In this document: one piece after another, positions 12,901 through 27,520 of the stretch
Layout: the number at the start of each line of letters is the position of its first letter
Position numbering within the stretch: the first letter of the stretch is position 1
NCBI RefSeq assembly: GCF_031877795.1
Contig: NC_133932.1
Span: forward strand, 78,295,937 to 78,359,936
Source: Strix aluco
Lineage: Eukaryota; Chordata; Aves; Strigiformes; Strigidae
Length of the DNA: 64,000 nucleotides
Reading direction: 5' to 3'
Notes under the pieces: generated by a model
The model's input: the letters and a program-made list of their open reading frames with translations, nothing else
Told to the model about the DNA's origin: nothing
Databases searched by the model: none
Program-made: the position numbers and the translations under genes

Positions 12901-15900
12901 ATGCCCCATCCCAGCCCCATCTCTGTGCTGTCTGCGCCCAGGGCTGGGCGCAGCACCATGGGGAGCTCGTCTCCTGGGCTCACTGCTTCCCAAAAGTGTC
13001 AGGGGCTTTCGGTGCCCATGGGATGGCACCCATCAGGGGTAACAACCAGCCCTGGGGTCCCTGCAGCACCCCACTTGCTGGCCCCCTCATGGGGCAGCCC
13101 CTCTCCTGCTGCATGCCACAAAACACCTGTTTTTTGCAACAACCCTAAATAAGGAGCAGGGATAAGAGCCATCAGTCTCACCTGAACATAACCAATCCAA
13201 AACAACTGCCATTTCTCACGCAGGCTGGGCACCGTACCTTCTAGTCAGGAGTCTGGGGAAAAAAAAGTCAAATTTGTCCTTTTCATCATTGTGATTATGT
13301 TCACAGATGTAACTATACAGATGGTTTCTGTGTGTCGAAGTACTTTTCTACCATATGGAACTGCAGTTTCTTTTGTTGTCTGTTTTCTTTTGACTTTTTT
13401 TCACCCTGTTCTTCAAATTTCATCTACTGGTGTGACATACACATTTCGTTATCTCCGAAACCATGGTGCTCATAACCTAGGAACCAAACCCTCACAAGGG
13501 CCAAAGATCACATCCCTTATAGCTTCAGTTCCTAAATCCTAAATTTTGCATAGATTCTGATGGTTTGAGGTCTTCTATCTGAGAAGTTGACTGAGATCAG
13601 TTTGACATTTTTAAAAGAATATTAAGTTCACTATACTCTTCTGTAGACCTGAATGTTTTATTTCCTCAGTTGTTCTTATTTGCATTACTTAAGGAATAGT
13701 ATGGTGTCAACATACTACAAACAATTAAACATTGTTTGTAGTTCACACTTCTAGCTTGCAATGAACAAGAAAATATGTTTCAAAGACCAAATGTCAATAA
13801 TGAGTTATTACAGCTGATGTAGCAAAGGTATGGCTCATGTTATTGCCATCTTTTAGTCCATAAAATTTCCTGGTCTATTCTGCTCAAAAACCCGCTTTCT
13901 CACCGTCTGCTCAAAGGCAATTTTTATTGGCTTTTTGATCAAGACCATGCAGCAATCTTTGAGCCTCAAGACAGTGAAAAATACTTTTATTTTTTTTTAA
14001 TTTTAAAAAAAATTGCAAGCTGTTTTCTCCTGTCCTATGGACAAAAGGGATGGGAGTTGAGAGGATAACAATTTACAGGATAGTTCTTCATTGAAAAGTA
14101 TCTGTGAGTGATCCAGGCAAGGTCAGTTGAGATCTGGCTGAACTGCCAAGCCTTGAAAATTGTATTTCGTGAGGAAGAGCAAATTGTTTTTCTTCATCTG
14201 CGTTGAGAAAGAGCAAGCTGCCACAGATCTCACCTGCATGGGGAATATTTGTGTCTCCTGAAGACCATGTTGAGGGGTTCAGGGTTGTGGGGCAGTGCTG
14301 TGTTACCTGCCCCACAGCAGAGCATGTGCTCGGGGTACAGCTGTGTGGGGTGCTGAATGCTTCTCCAAAATGCTGAGCACTCTGACCACTGACTCACCTG
14401 GAAAATGAGTGAAGGGTCACAGCTATTTGTAACATCTTACAGGACTAGATCATGACTTTTGTGCTCTAACACATTACTGTCTGGTAGACATCAATTTTAA
14501 AACTTGCTATGCAGTGTTTTCTACGCTTGTCTGACAGTCTCTGCTAAGATCTTACTCCTGTCAGCAAACTTGCTCACTATTTCTGCTCCTTCTGGACTTT
14601 AATGGTGTTACATGAGCTAACTTCATGTTGCTTACATAGAGAATCAAATGTGTCTCAACCCTGATTCCCTTACAAATGGACTTTTCCTCTTTGTAAGTCT
14701 CCCTATAGATCTAATTTGGGCCCCATCCTTCCATTAATCCCCCACAAAATTCCCATTAACTTCAGTGACTGTGCCTCACATGACACAGTGTCAGGACATG
14801 ACACAGGCCGCTATTGTACTATTGCAGAAAATTATGGCATATTATCAATCTTTTTTCCCAATACATTTATTACTATTGTTTTACAGACTTTCTGTAGCCT
14901 GCATAAGCCTCAGAATTTATTTAAAAACTTGTTGAAGGTCTGTTAATGTATCTAAAACATTTCTTGTTTCAGAGTCTTACAATTTTTAAGGACATTATGG
15001 CAATAAGATCTTTGTTCCATAAAATATGCTTACCTTGTGTTTTTCTTAGTACTTTTCACATTTCATCTCTTAATAGCTTTTGCAAACTTTCTCAGTTAGT
15101 GAGAAAGTAGTTTCTTGTTGATGACAGAATATTGTATTGCCATTTTTATATTTCTGCCTCCACCCCTTTTCTGAGACAGATATTCAGAGATATATCACCC
15201 TCTTGCAGCAGATAAATCTCTCCATTTCCATTTCAGACATTTTTCTTTTTTCCTCAGGTGGCTATTCTTTGCCTTTTGTGACACAATGTCATTACAGGAA
15301 GAGACACTAAACTTGGCATATTTGGAAATATGTCTTAAATGTAAACATTTGGTTGCCTTTCAATATACACCTGGCTAAGGTCTGAAGACCACAGCCACTG
15401 ACTCTTTGGAGTTAAAAGTAGTGTGATTTTCAGCCTTTCTGGAAATTAATTTTGTTTAGGTCCTTCCATCTATCAGGCAAATATGGAATATTAGCATTTA
15501 TCCATACTACTTTAAGAAAAAAATAATAACCCTCCCCAACTCCAGAATGAATATCTTATTTGAGTGTGTTATGGTTGTATTTTCCCCCTACCATAAATTA
15601 CAGTATGTCTATGACAAGGGTTTTTGAGTAGCTACAATCTACTGCTTACCCCTACTCAGATGTTAATACACCAGCTTCTTAGTTGAGTAGGTTCTGTATT
15701 CAACACCATGTTAAATTAAAGGTAAGTTTGCTAAATCTGGGAAACTCTCAGTATGGAATCTAAATACACTGTCTTGGCTCTGTTTCCTCAAGTATGTGTT
15801 GGCCTCTGCTTGTCAGATACGCTATATAATAAGGCAAAACTCAAATTATTTACTGCACCATTGTACTGAGGATAAAAATGACACACATCTGTGATTTTAA

Positions 15901-18440
15901 CAAAGAATTGTTCTATGTCTGTATCCCTATGCAAGGCTGTCAGGGTGGCTGGAGGCTGCCTTCTGCAGGGAATGGCCAGAGCATCTCACTGATCTAGGGT
16001 GATGATTTCAGACTATAGCATGGATATAGTCCCTATCCAGTTGGAGAAGCTACCATAAACTGAATCCTGTTTCCCTGCAGAGGGAACCATGGCCTGGAGT
16101 ATCACAGAAACTACAGCATCACCCTTAATGTGTGAAAATGGGACACAGATGTCACACCAGGTCTTGCAGCCTCTTACCCAAGACAGGCTCCTGATCTATT
16201 ATGTCTTCAAACATGTACTCCAAATACACCTGTGTACACTACAACTATACATGTACCCAGGTGAGGTTCAGAAAAGCACTTCAGCATAGGATTTGGATGT
16301 GATTAATGTGCTTTAATCTAGAAAGTCATGTAAAAAAGCCCTAACTGCAAAACATACTGTATGCTTCTACTGATGTCACCAGTGTGCTAGATGACCCTTG
16401 AATGTGCTTATTGCACACAAGAGCATGTAGCAGAACAGAAAAACATAGTCAAAGTGGTGGGACACCAGGCTATAGGCTGTCCTTTGCCTCAGAAGATCCA
16501 GTCTCAGCTCCTTAACCACAGGCTTGCAGGCACTGGGGAGTTACTGAGTTCTGCTACAGCTTCCCAGGATTATTTATGTATTTGGCTAGGTGTCTTCCCT
16601 CTTCTGGCAGACTGCCCTACCCCCTAGGCTTTTATTTGATGTTTCTTCTTGCCTGCCTTCCTTCTGGCCTCATAACTCTTGCATTCCTGACTCTGCCACA
16701 ACCCAGGGGTAGAGGATGTGGCCCCCACTCAGCCGCTCTCCACTTACAAGGCTCCCCAGGACAGTCGTGCTGTACCCCTCAACCCTACAACAGCTCTCAG
16801 CTCACCTCACTTAAAATTTCTCCTTTATCACTTAGACTGTCTCTGAAAACAAATTCAAACTCTCAATGCAGAGCTAATCAGGCTGCCAAAGCCCTAATGA
16901 GGGCTGAGGGCTAAAGCACAATATTTCTGACCCAGCTCTGCTGACCAATATTGGGGGTCTAGTTAGTGGTCTTTTGAATTTAAGCATTTAATTTTAAGCA
17001 TTTTAGTCCATTTTTTTGGCACACCCCTATGTAGCCAGGCACTTAATCTGCCTGTGAAACCTACTCAGGAAGCAATAAGATACCTTTCTGGATCACACCA
17101 GGGTTGTCAGAACCATGCTGCATTCAGAAACACAGCAGCCAGCTCACCCTGCTCCCACTGCCAATGCTGCGGTCCAAAACCCATTGCCAGGTAGGATGTG
17201 GTGACCATAAAACATTCGGCACCTGGTGCTACATGATCCCCGAGGATGCTGATTCTTGGAAGGAGAGGAGCTCCTGCCTCCTTAGAAGATTCCTCAAGGC
17301 ATGGATTTTCTTTAATAGCCTCCTTTTTTTTTTTCTTTCCCTTATTACACCTTGCAGTAGACTTTGTAGGTGCAATGTAAGGGTTTTGACATTTTTAAGG
17401 TACCGTGAAGATGGTGATAGAATTTGTGAGGGAGAATAGTTGATCTCTCTATCAGTAATATAGTCCAAGCTGCATTGTTTCATTTATTATTTTGCAAATT
17501 ATTTGATTAAATTAACTTTTCTTTAAAACCTGCTATTTATTGAGATGTGTCTTTTTCCTACATAGGCTACACTGCTTTTGCTTCACATAAGTAATTTTGC
17601 CTTTATCCTTTTCTAATTGTTGCAAAGGGGGAAAAGTGATTAAAAAATAAAACATTCAGTCAAACAGGAAATGTAATTTCCTTCAGGTATAAACAGAGTT
17701 GAGGAAGAGACAAATGCCTCTTTCTTGGTCCTTACTCACAGGTAATGCAAATGGTATCTGGGAAAATACATCTGAATGCTGCGATGTTCCCCAGCATGAA
17801 GCTGCTTTTCGAATGGATATGGAAAAAGCATTAGGCAGTTCTTGGAAGATCTGAATAATGATACTAGAAATAATGAAAAACTGCAGTTAAATAATATCCT
17901 AGTATTGCAGCTGTGGAGTGGACAAATATAAAAATCCGTATTGAAAAGCTGTACTGGCTTCTTTTTATTCAAGACTGCGAGCCTTAGCAAAAGGCACTAC
18001 AGAAGACAAAAAATTATTTTTAATCTAAGAGTTGGTTAAAACAAGCTTCCTAGGCAGATGTGCCTACAGATGATGTGAGATAAGTTTGTCCAGTAATGTC
18101 AACTCTTGTGGTGTGTTTGAAAAAGTAGTCCTAACCACAGCTTTTTCCTTAACTGTAAATCAGCAGTTCAGGCTATTCCTTCAGAGAGGAGGATTTTTAC
18201 CACCACATCCCAGTACTTCTCTCTCCTGTTGCTACTCATGATAACTGCCAGGTGATGTCTATCGTGGAAAGAAATACTCTTCACCCTTCCCGATTTTAGC
18301 AGGTGTTCTGCTTGTCACTCCTGCTGCTGTTGCTGCTCTCCATCAAAGCTTTATCAGGCACGTTGGGAATCAGGATTTAGTCCTTTTTAAGGGTGAGAAA
18401 ACATGGAGTACTTTTATTCCTAGATTCACCCCAAAGTAAA
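9971..18440. other. Gene desert, AT-rich
   Basis: The sequence is mostly unique, with only short open frames in either strand and no RNA gene recognised. A moderately GC-rich patch near 12,800-13,130 gives no recognisable exon. Confidence 0.4.
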
Positions 18441-18485
18441 GTTTAGTTTAGTTTAGTTTAGTTTAGTTAGTTTAGTTTAGGTTTG
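18441..18485. repeat. (GTTTA)n pentanucleotide microsatellite
   Basis: Eight or nine GTTTA units, one of them a shortened GTTA, form a simple tandem repeat. Confidence 0.9.
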
Positions 18486-21400
18486 GTTTTACCCACAGCC
18501 ATACCAAGCATTTATCTGTCCTGACCATCACTTTCTTAGAAAATAAGGGTTAGAGAGAAAATTGAGCTTAATCACCCTTTAAAACAACCACATTGCAGCC
18601 CAGCTCCTCAGTTGCAGTGGAATAGGGAGAATTAATTAGTTCCTCAGAACTGGCCAGCTTTGCTGCCCTCGAAGTCCCTAAACTGAGAAGAGGGAAGAAT
18701 AGCCATCCTGATAACTTGAAAGAGATGGCGAAGTCCCTCCCAGTCTGTCCCAGTCTGTGTAACTGGTGTGTAGTTTCAGCTTAACAGAACTGGTGTATAG
18801 AGACAAACTTAACTGGAAATATATACCTAGTAGCCTCTGTTATAAAGTAACTTCACTGTTCGGTTTTTTTCCCTGAAGCATGATTCATCTAGTTTGCTAT
18901 ATATGGAGCAGTCTCTTTATTTTTCTGAAATTGTTTATGCCACTGAGACAAGTAGGAGATTTTTTGTCTAAGCCCAGTCTCTAGATGTCTAAGAACATAC
19001 CTGAAAATACCAGTGTTATAGTAACAGTGCTGTTAATTCAATTTTATGTATGCCTTGGGGAGTTTCATGTTAATTTTTGGTAACTTGGTAAAACCTTTTC
19101 TCTCTAGTTTATGTCTGAGCAAAGAATTAAACATGATACGAACTCTTTAGACAGCTCAGAAACCAGACTGAAATGCTGGAGCAAGTTTGTAGCTGTCCGT
19201 GATGCTATGTCTTTTGAGATGAGTAGAGATCATGCAAATCTCGCTGTAATAATTCTTGAAGTTGGCTGACTTTTGACTGCTTAATCTTTTGACCTTTATG
19301 ATGCATTAATGTTTTCAACATATTTATCTAAACTTTTAAGGAAAAGGCATCTCAAATTATGTGCAGAGGGAAAAAAAAAGAAAGGAAAGAAATCTGGAAC
19401 CAATAAACTTGTGGAGCTTGTAAATTCCTTCTTTCCAAGTTATTCATCCTAAAGAGGGTACGAGCTCTGCTTCTTAGAAACAAAAATGCAGACAGAGGAA
19501 CGGGACACTTAATGAGCATAATATATCTGGAGGCTTCGGACTGAGGACAACCTATGCCTTTCCAGTCAAATCTCTTAGATTTCTTTCCCAAAATGAAAGG
19601 TTCCTACTACAAAACAGTCAAAATCAGCGAAAAAGTAATCAAAATCTGACTGGAGGGCACTGGCCTTCAATGCAGGTTATGTCCATGTTAACTTTGCTGT
19701 GACTCTCATAGTTTGGGAGGTTTAGTCTATGTGGAAAACATTTTTTTCTTTTCTTTTCTTTTTTGTTTTTAACCATCACCACTTCAAAAGTGGATGAAAG
19801 AACATTGTAAAAAAAGACTTAGGAAAATCATTTAGGGGCAAAAACCACAGAGAGGAAATTTGAAGCCACAGAGTATTTTTTTAAGAAAATTGATCACATG
19901 AAAACAGGAAAGAAGATGATTAAATTGAAAATATTTGGCAAACTTAAGTATAATAGACACCAGTAATCATTTGCTGCTGTGTTTACTGTATAAACTGTAT
20001 ATGAACAAACTAAGTATACACAATATATGTCGGATTTCAGGCGTGAGCCGGGTTATGTGGGCATTGCCTTATGATTCACAGCAATGTGTGTTTTCTCATC
20101 AGTGTCCCCAAAAGCCTGTGAAATACAGAGACTACGAGATTGAGACTACAGACCTTAAAACTGAAATATTGCATCAATAAAGCAGGGTAAGCTGTTCTGC
20201 CGTTCATGCATTCCTTCTCCTATGGGAAGTGTCATACAGCCATGAGGCCCTGGGCTTCATACTGGGGTCTCTCATTCAACCTCAAAGCAGTAAGAAAACC
20301 TCACAGCAATAAATCAGGGGGGTGATATTATTCGTCAGTTCTATTAAAGGTTGATAATTTCATATTGTTCTGCATTAAGTGGGCATCGGAATTATCTGTA
20401 GTGCTTACCCCTTAACGTGCAGAAAGAAAGGCAGTCTGTGTACCTGACTCTGCTGCTTCTGCTCTCCGCTCACATCCCTGAGTGAAGCTATAGCTGGTTC
20501 TGTAGGATGGTAGCATTTCAGAGCTTTTAAAATAAATTTCTATAAATTAAAATGGATTTTGTTTAGCTTAGAGAGAGTCAAATTTAAGATACCAGAAAAG
20601 AAATACTGGAAATCCTTCTAAATGTTGGAAGGCAAAAATGCTCTAACAGATTCCCAAAGAACTGATACCTTTGAGGTTAACTGTATCTTTGAGAGGGGGA
20701 GATTTAACCAAACTCCATGGGTCCAGCAGCTTCATAGGGATTATCTGCTGCTGTCAGAGGAGAAGGGCTACATTATTTCACTACAGGCAGTCTCCAGCTT
20801 TTAAGCGACTGATCACCCATGTTCCTGAGAGATGACTGAGCATCTCCCCAGTATAAGCGTTTTCAGATTTCCAGGGGGAAACCCCACACAGCAAAACAGG
20901 CTCATGGCACAGCATGCTTGGGGACCCGGACTCTGCCTCCAAAGCCTCACGATTTTTCCATCAGCAGTCACAGCACAGAGATTTCTATAGGATCAGTGCA
21001 GTGAGATGCTGCCAGATTAGTACTGCTCATTATGTCCCGCTAGCTGGAGGACACTCAGGCTAGGGCACCCAAGAGGTCCCTGGGGAGCGGACGAGGAAGG
21101 TACTGAGCTCTGGCTACCAGCGGGGCAACAGCCACACACTACCCCCGCCTCCTCACCAAGAAAAAGTTAAATGTTTCTCTAATTACAGTTTCAGGTAAAA
21201 TTTAGGGAGGGACAAAAACATCTAGGTGGAATTTGGTTGGTTTCCTCAGTGTTGTAGAAAATTGTTAAAGGATTTCACCAGACTTGTTACTTTTACAAAA
21301 TGCTGTGAGTCCCAATGGCACTGGAAACAGACACTCGGGTACCTTTTAAACCCCATGAGCAGGTGATGCTATCCCTGATGGAAACAGGCAGTTTCCTCTT

Positions 21401-24400
21401 GCACCAGGATTTCTTTAGAGTCCCCTACAATTTCAGTCATAGGCCTGAGCCTCCATATCTCTACAGAAAATAAAAATTATATGGATGCAGAGCTGCAAAG
21501 AGAACATCAAGCCATTTTGCATGGAAGTGCCAAGCCCCTGCCCAGCACTGGGACAGGGCTGTGCTTCAGATCTCACCAGCCTGTGCTTGGCACAGCACCG
21601 AAGAGCCCCAAGTGAAGAGGGCTGGTGGTTAGTTACCCCCGTGCTCCTCCTCCCCAGGGCAGCACCTCATTTCAGCCCGCAGGGGAAGCAAAAGCACTTT
21701 CAGATCATACAGGCCAATTTAGTAATGAGAAAAAGTTCTGCCCCTAATGAGAAATGAGTAGTCACACTAATGCAGGAGCATATATCGAAAGTCATCATGT
21801 ATTATCAAATCAATTGTCATAACCTTTAAATTCCAGTTATCTGTTCCTCTCAGACCAAAGCAGCCTAAACCAACCCAGTCTCTTTGTGCCAGTATTACAG
21901 ACAGATCACAGTGCTATGTCTGCGGACATTTGCTTTTCTCTGAAACTGGCTTGCATGTCCCCTTGTAACTCCTCAAAAAATGACTCGGTTCAAACCATCG
22001 GTTGTAAGGCGAACTATGAGCACAAACTGTTTTCAATATCCGTCGCCAGTTTTCCACATTGGACTTTAATTCTCAAATTGTATGTTGGCAGTTGCAGCCA
22101 ATAATGATACAGAATTTTCTGTTACATTAACTGTAGCAAACTGAAATCTAATACCTCTGAAAATACAGAAAATATCCTGAGTGTTATAAAAATAAAACAA
22201 ATATTTCTGAATGGAGCCCAGCAGCTGTCCTCTAATTACTTTAAATTTCAGTGTATGGGAACTATGTTGAGTGACAAGTCAATTTATTTGCAGGCTGGAA
22301 AAGTTCATGTTCTAGGCATGTGTTTATATGATAACAGCTTCAAGCATATGCTTTTTATTTTTCCCAAATAGATAGATTTTTTTTTTGCTAGAATCACATA
22401 GTAGGTTTTCTGCTAATATGCTGCAGTTAGCACACATTTTTTCTTATTTATGGTTTTGTGGGTGTTCTTGGAGAATGTTGGATTGACAGTCCTGCAAGAT
22501 ACTTCAACCTGCCCTGCTACTTTCCTTAATCCTGACCTGATGAAACCACCTCCCAGGGAGAGAAAGCCAGTCACTCTTCATCCCCAGCTGGTACCTGGCT
22601 TCTTCACTGAAGGCTGCCCACAAACCTAGCAAGCAGGACCACTTCTCACAGTACTTGGTGTGATTTGAGCACCTGCTTGGAGGAACTGGTTGAAGATTTG
22701 TATTTGTTTACTAATCTGTTAATTCTATAGACACGGAAGCCTGAAATCCAGTTTTCTTTTGCACAGTAGGAATGAGGGTATGTCTCATCTTGCATGGAGC
22801 TGAATTAGTCTTATAAAATTTGGTATTTTATATAGATTTCTAAAAGAGCTCAAATGCCCTTGTTTTACAGAAACATTTCCATTTTACTAAGACATATCCT
22901 GAAAAGAAAAAAAAAAGTTGATTGTCTACTTCTCTACTAAACTGTAGGTCCCTTTCACAACAATCACAATCGAGGATTCAATCATACTAGCTTTAAAACC
23001 ATTGAAGGTTCTTTTTGGTAGAAGGAAAACTGCCTCACAGACGTGTAAAACCAAACCGCAGCTTGGGGCCAGAATTGATGGGGTGAGTCTTCATAAAATT
23101 CAGCCTTAAGAAGATGCAGAAATGCCTTCTGAAATAAATGGCAATTGAATGTTCTGCTCTTCGCTAGATCTACACGCATGCGACTTTTAAAACTCAGTCC
23201 CTGAGATACGGAGTGTGGCCCTTGCCTTGGCAGCAGTTCAAATCAGCTGAAATAAACCTGGAGGTTTCATTTCGTCCGGCTTGCCCAAGAGACAACTCTA
23301 ATCCGTATGGAGGCTGGATATAAAGCATGTAGGCATGCAGTGACAAAAGGTGCCTACGGGCAGCAAAGGGCAAAAAATCAGGATGGGTCAGCTGAGCAAA
23401 CATCAAAGACTCTCAAATAACCAACAGAAAAGTAAATATTCTCAAGCAGATGGGATATGCCCATAACACTATTGAGATTTCATAGAAACCAGTCTTTGAA
23501 AACAGTTCTGCTGGGGTGTCTCTATTTGTCTTTCCCATTCTGGAATATTGAATTAAAACGGTCTGTTTGCTCTTAAAGTTCATCTGTTCTTGCTACTCGT
23601 TCCCCACCGCAGCCTCTTGACACCTCAATTATCTCTTCGGCAACTCCTGATAGTACCACAGATGTTGGTGTTGCCCATCGGGATATTTCTAATGCACCCC
23701 ACCATGAGACTTCCTTAGCAAAATACATGCAGGTACAGAGGATATTTATCCATAAAGGAATGGACTGTGCGAGGTCTAGGAATTATTTAAAATCCACTTA
23801 AACCCCATGAAGGCAAGAAGTAATGCATTTAAGGATTATTATTTAAGGGTATTAAAGGAACATATTTTAAAGACAAAAATCCCTACATGATTTCCGTTGC
23901 TTCATCTCCTGCAGAAATTAGGATGAAAGATTAAGATACCCATTAATTTCAATGCTCAAACCCGTAACTTGGGCTAAATCCAGAATTTTTGCTGTTTCAT
24001 TCTCTCACATAGCTTCCGCTGTTCTTTGATAACAGCAAAACTGATACGGTATGACCTGTATATGATGTAATCATTGCTAAATGTAATTGGCTGGTTTCTG
24101 GTACATCAGCGTCATTCTGGCTTAGATGGTGCTATCTCTAGTGGACTGCACATGGGAGTTGATCATTTTGGCTGCACGAGGAACCACCCCAACAGTTGAT
24201 TTAGTCACTTAATATCTGGCACAAGTGGTGGGATGAATGTATTCTGCCGGAGGCTAAATCTCCTTTAACAGCTGTAGCAGAAGGGAGGTTGCCAAAATCT
24301 CACGTTGCAGCCTGTGATTTCAGGCTAAGGTACAGCAACTTTCTGGAAGCACGGTGGGACAATAAAAGATGTGCTAAATATACAAGTCCGTGGAAGGCAA

Positions 24401-24660
24401 ATAAAATATATGAGATTTCTTTTGGCTGGTAGTGGCGGTTGCTTGGTTTTGCCTGGGAAGCAAGAACCTGACCCTGGAGCTCTTTCTTTGCACCTCCACC
24501 TCATCTTCTGCCCCTTCTGCTTGTTACTCCTTTCACTGGAAGGAAACGTTGTCACCGTATAGACAAAGAAAATGGGGGGGTTTGTGTAACTGTTCCAATA
24601 CCAGCTTACCATTACGTTTTACAGTACCTTTTGCGCAGTGGAGCATCTTTTTTTAATCTT
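18486..24660. other. Gene desert, AT-rich with enhancer-like patches
   Basis: No gene was recognised. About 21,780-22,160 is non-repetitive, AT-balanced and dense in homeodomain- and POU-like cores. It is a reasonable conserved-element candidate on the side of ZIC2 that in mammals faces PCCA. Conservation was not tested. Confidence 0.35.
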
Positions 24661-24669
24661 ACTGGTGCC

Positions 24670-27520
24670 TTCAGCAGGTGGGGCTTTCCGTGGGTTTTTT
24701 AGGGCGGGTGGGGCCAGCCAGCCGGAGCCGGGGCGCCGGGCTGGGCTGCGCAGAGCCTCTGCTGAGCTGGCAGCGGAGGAGCTCGCACGCTGGGTGGGTT
24801 ACTCCCGCGTGGGTGCTTTTGGGAAGCCTCGAAAACGCAAGCCGTGGAAAACAAAATTAAAGTACATTAATATGGAAGGGCTCGTGAATGTTACGCATCC
24901 CCCCCCCCAAAAAAAAAAAAAAAAAAAAGAAATAGTGGAACAAAGGCAGCTTCTTCCTTTCTTTCGCTGCTTCACAGATACGCTATAAGTGGTTTGGTTT
25001 CCGTGGTCCCGGGGTCCAGCCTGACCGCGCGTGGGGAGCGGGGCTGAGCCCCGGCACCCCCAGCCCGGCAGCCCCCGCCGCTGCCCGATCCGCGCTGCTT
25101 CTTAGCGCGGTGTTTGCAAACACCGCCCCTTCCCCCCCTCACCTCCCACCCACCCCCCCCACCGATGCGGGGGGCACCGCGCCGGCCCCCGCAGAGCTCC
25201 GTCGGGACCTCCCTGAGGTTTCTTGCCCGCTGCTTCTTCCGACGGCGCGTACGGGACCCCGCCCGGGGGAGCGGCGGGAACCCGGCGCCCCGGGGAAGCT
25301 GCCGGCACCGGGGGCACTGCGGAGGGGGCCTGGGGGATGCCAGAGACCTGGAGGGAGCCGCAGCCCTACTTGCTCGTGTCCCTCCGGCTGCAAGAGCTGG
25401 AGGGGGCGAGCGGCCGGGATGAACCGGGGGGGTGTTACCCGGAGGCTCCGGAGCCCGGCAGTCACATTTCACAAAGTGATGACACAGCGTGTGTGCGTGT
25501 GCCCCGCGTGTCCCTCCCGAGAGCTGGGGCAGCCCCCGGGGGTTTCGCCCCTCGTTGCCGGAGTCGCCCCGGCGGCGGGGACAGTCTCCCCGAAAGCCCG
25601 AGAGCGCCGTGCGTCTTCACCGCGGCGGGAGTTTAAAAGCCGCCACGGGTGGGTGTTTGCCGAAATGCCGGGATACCCGGCACGGGGAAACGCGACCCGA
25701 AACGTCCCGGTGCCCCGGAGCAGGAGCGGACTCAGGCACCCATCACTCGGTGGCACCGCAAGTGGGAGTCCCGCGTCTCGCCCGGCAGCGAAATTCAGGG
25801 CGGCAGGTTGCGCGGCCGAGGTGGGGAGGGGGGACCCCGCTGTCACCGCCGCGGGAGAAGCGGGGGACGGGACGGGCGGCCGCTCCGGGGGAGGCTCCGC
25901 GCCCCTCGCCGCCGTGCCTGGGCGCTCCGCGGGGGCTGTTCCCGTGCCTGCGGGGCGGCGCGTCGCCGGGCTCGGTGACCAAAGCCTGGAAGTGCCAGGG
26001 ACGCACATCCCTTTCCTAACCTGCCGAGGGGAGCCGCTTCTAGTGCTTCGCCGGGTAGGGGACAAACCGGCAAAAATTTAAAAGAAATGAAGCTCCTCGT
26101 CTCGTTGCAAAACTGCGTTCATCGGGTTTCGGGGCAATAGCCGTCTCTGGCTTTTACCATCCATTCACCCCAATCCCGCGGAAGCAGGGACCCCTCAGGG
26201 CGAGCGGGAGCAGTCCGAAAGACTTGCCGGCCAGATACCCTTCAGCCGTGAGAGCCCTTGAACCCGGGTTCCCCTTGCCTCAGTGAATCGACGCTTTTAA
26301 TTAAACGCAGCTACCTCTTTTTGTTAAAACCCCGCCTAAAAGGTTAAGTTCGGACTTCTGGGGAGGCAGCCGGCGTGTGTCGGCCGCCGAGCACCCCACT
26401 TTGAGGCCGGAGCGGGCAGCGGCTCAGCGCACCCCTGACAGATCTGCGCGCACGAAGCTCATTGACAAGGGGAGACGCGGGGGTGACGAGCCAGTTTGTT
26501 ACAAACCCATCAAAGGACAGACACGGGCCGGGTGAAATGGGGGGAGGGGGCTCCAGGATCCGGCCCCCTTCCCCGGGATCGTCAGCCCATCTGCTTCAGA
26601 CACCCCAAATTCCTCGGGGCACCCGCGCCGCTCCTGTGCGAAAAGCGCGGAGGGGGAGGCAGCGTCCGACCCCCGACGGGAACACGGGGAAGAGGCTCAC
26701 GAAGGGGCGCGGGGGTTGCGGGGCCAGGCGGGCCCCTGTGCTCAGGGAGCCGAGAGGGTCCCAGGCACCCACGGCGCCCGTCCCGTCGGGGATTGCAGCG
26801 GCGTTGCTCTCTGGGCTTGGGGGCGCGGGCGGAGGGGCGCTCCGCAGCCTCCCGCGGGAGGAACAGCGTTAGCAAGCGCGTCCGGGCGGCTCCGGCAGCC
26901 TCCACGCGCGGAACGGGCCCTCCGCGGGTTTCTTCGCCGTCTTCGGCAAGTGCCAGGCCTTTATTTAAGATCTGAAAACGCGAACCTCGCCCCCCCCCGC
27001 CGTTATTTGCGGGGGAAGGGACAGAGGAAACCGCAGCCCTCCGTCCTAGAGACTGTAGTTTGTCCACATCGGGAAACCCCCGCGCCCCGATGTCGCGCGT
27101 CCCGGCGCTGCTGCCCCCGCAGTGCGCCGGGGCGCGCAGCGAGCGCGCAGGCAGCCCGCGGGAAACGGGGCACGTCGGGCAGGTGCGGGCAGGCGGCGAA
27201 TGGCGAGGCGGCGGGCTAGGGCAACGGCGATACCCGCCGGCAGCGGCGAGCTCCCCAGCCGGGGGAAAAACCCCCGCTCCCGCCTTCGCTTTGGGGCGCA
27301 CGTCGGGCCGCGACGGCAGGCGGTCAGAGAGCCCTTGGCCCGGAGCGTGAGCCCGGCGGACGTGCAGTGGCCCCGTTTGGCAGGCGCTGGTCCTGCCGCC
27401 CCTCCCCGCCGCGCAAGCGGAGCCCCGGCGCGCGGTGCGGACTGGCCGCCGGCTTCGCTCAGCGCTCGGGAGCCGCCTGAGTCGCGGCTTAAATCGGAGG
27501 GGTGAGAGAGGGAGTTATGT
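24670..27520. promoter_or_regulatory. Large orphan CpG island
   Basis: CpG density rises sharply from about 24.7 kb and falls at about 27.5 kb, followed by ordinary AT-rich sequence. It is open in several frames on both strands at once, which is the signature of GC-rich non-coding DNA rather than of a gene. It lies about 7 kb beyond the ZIC2 3' end and could be the promoter of a non-coding RNA or a Polycomb-bound island. Confidence 0.6.
24901..24929. repeat. C run followed by A run
   Basis: About nine C then about nineteen A residues, a simple low-complexity tract at the edge of the CpG island. Confidence 0.85.

Noticed and set aside
1-24600. Possible exons of PCCA or another neighbour
   Set aside because: No recognisable exon with flanking splice sites was seen. 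In mammals PCCA lies well beyond ZIC2, so its absence here is expected.
25110-26081. 323-codon open frame on the plus strand in the CpG island, with long open frames on the other strand over the same bases
   Set aside because: The composition is Arg/Gly/Pro/Ala-rich in every frame, there is no domain or repeat, and several overlapping frames on both strands are equally open. This is expected of GC-rich non-coding DNA.
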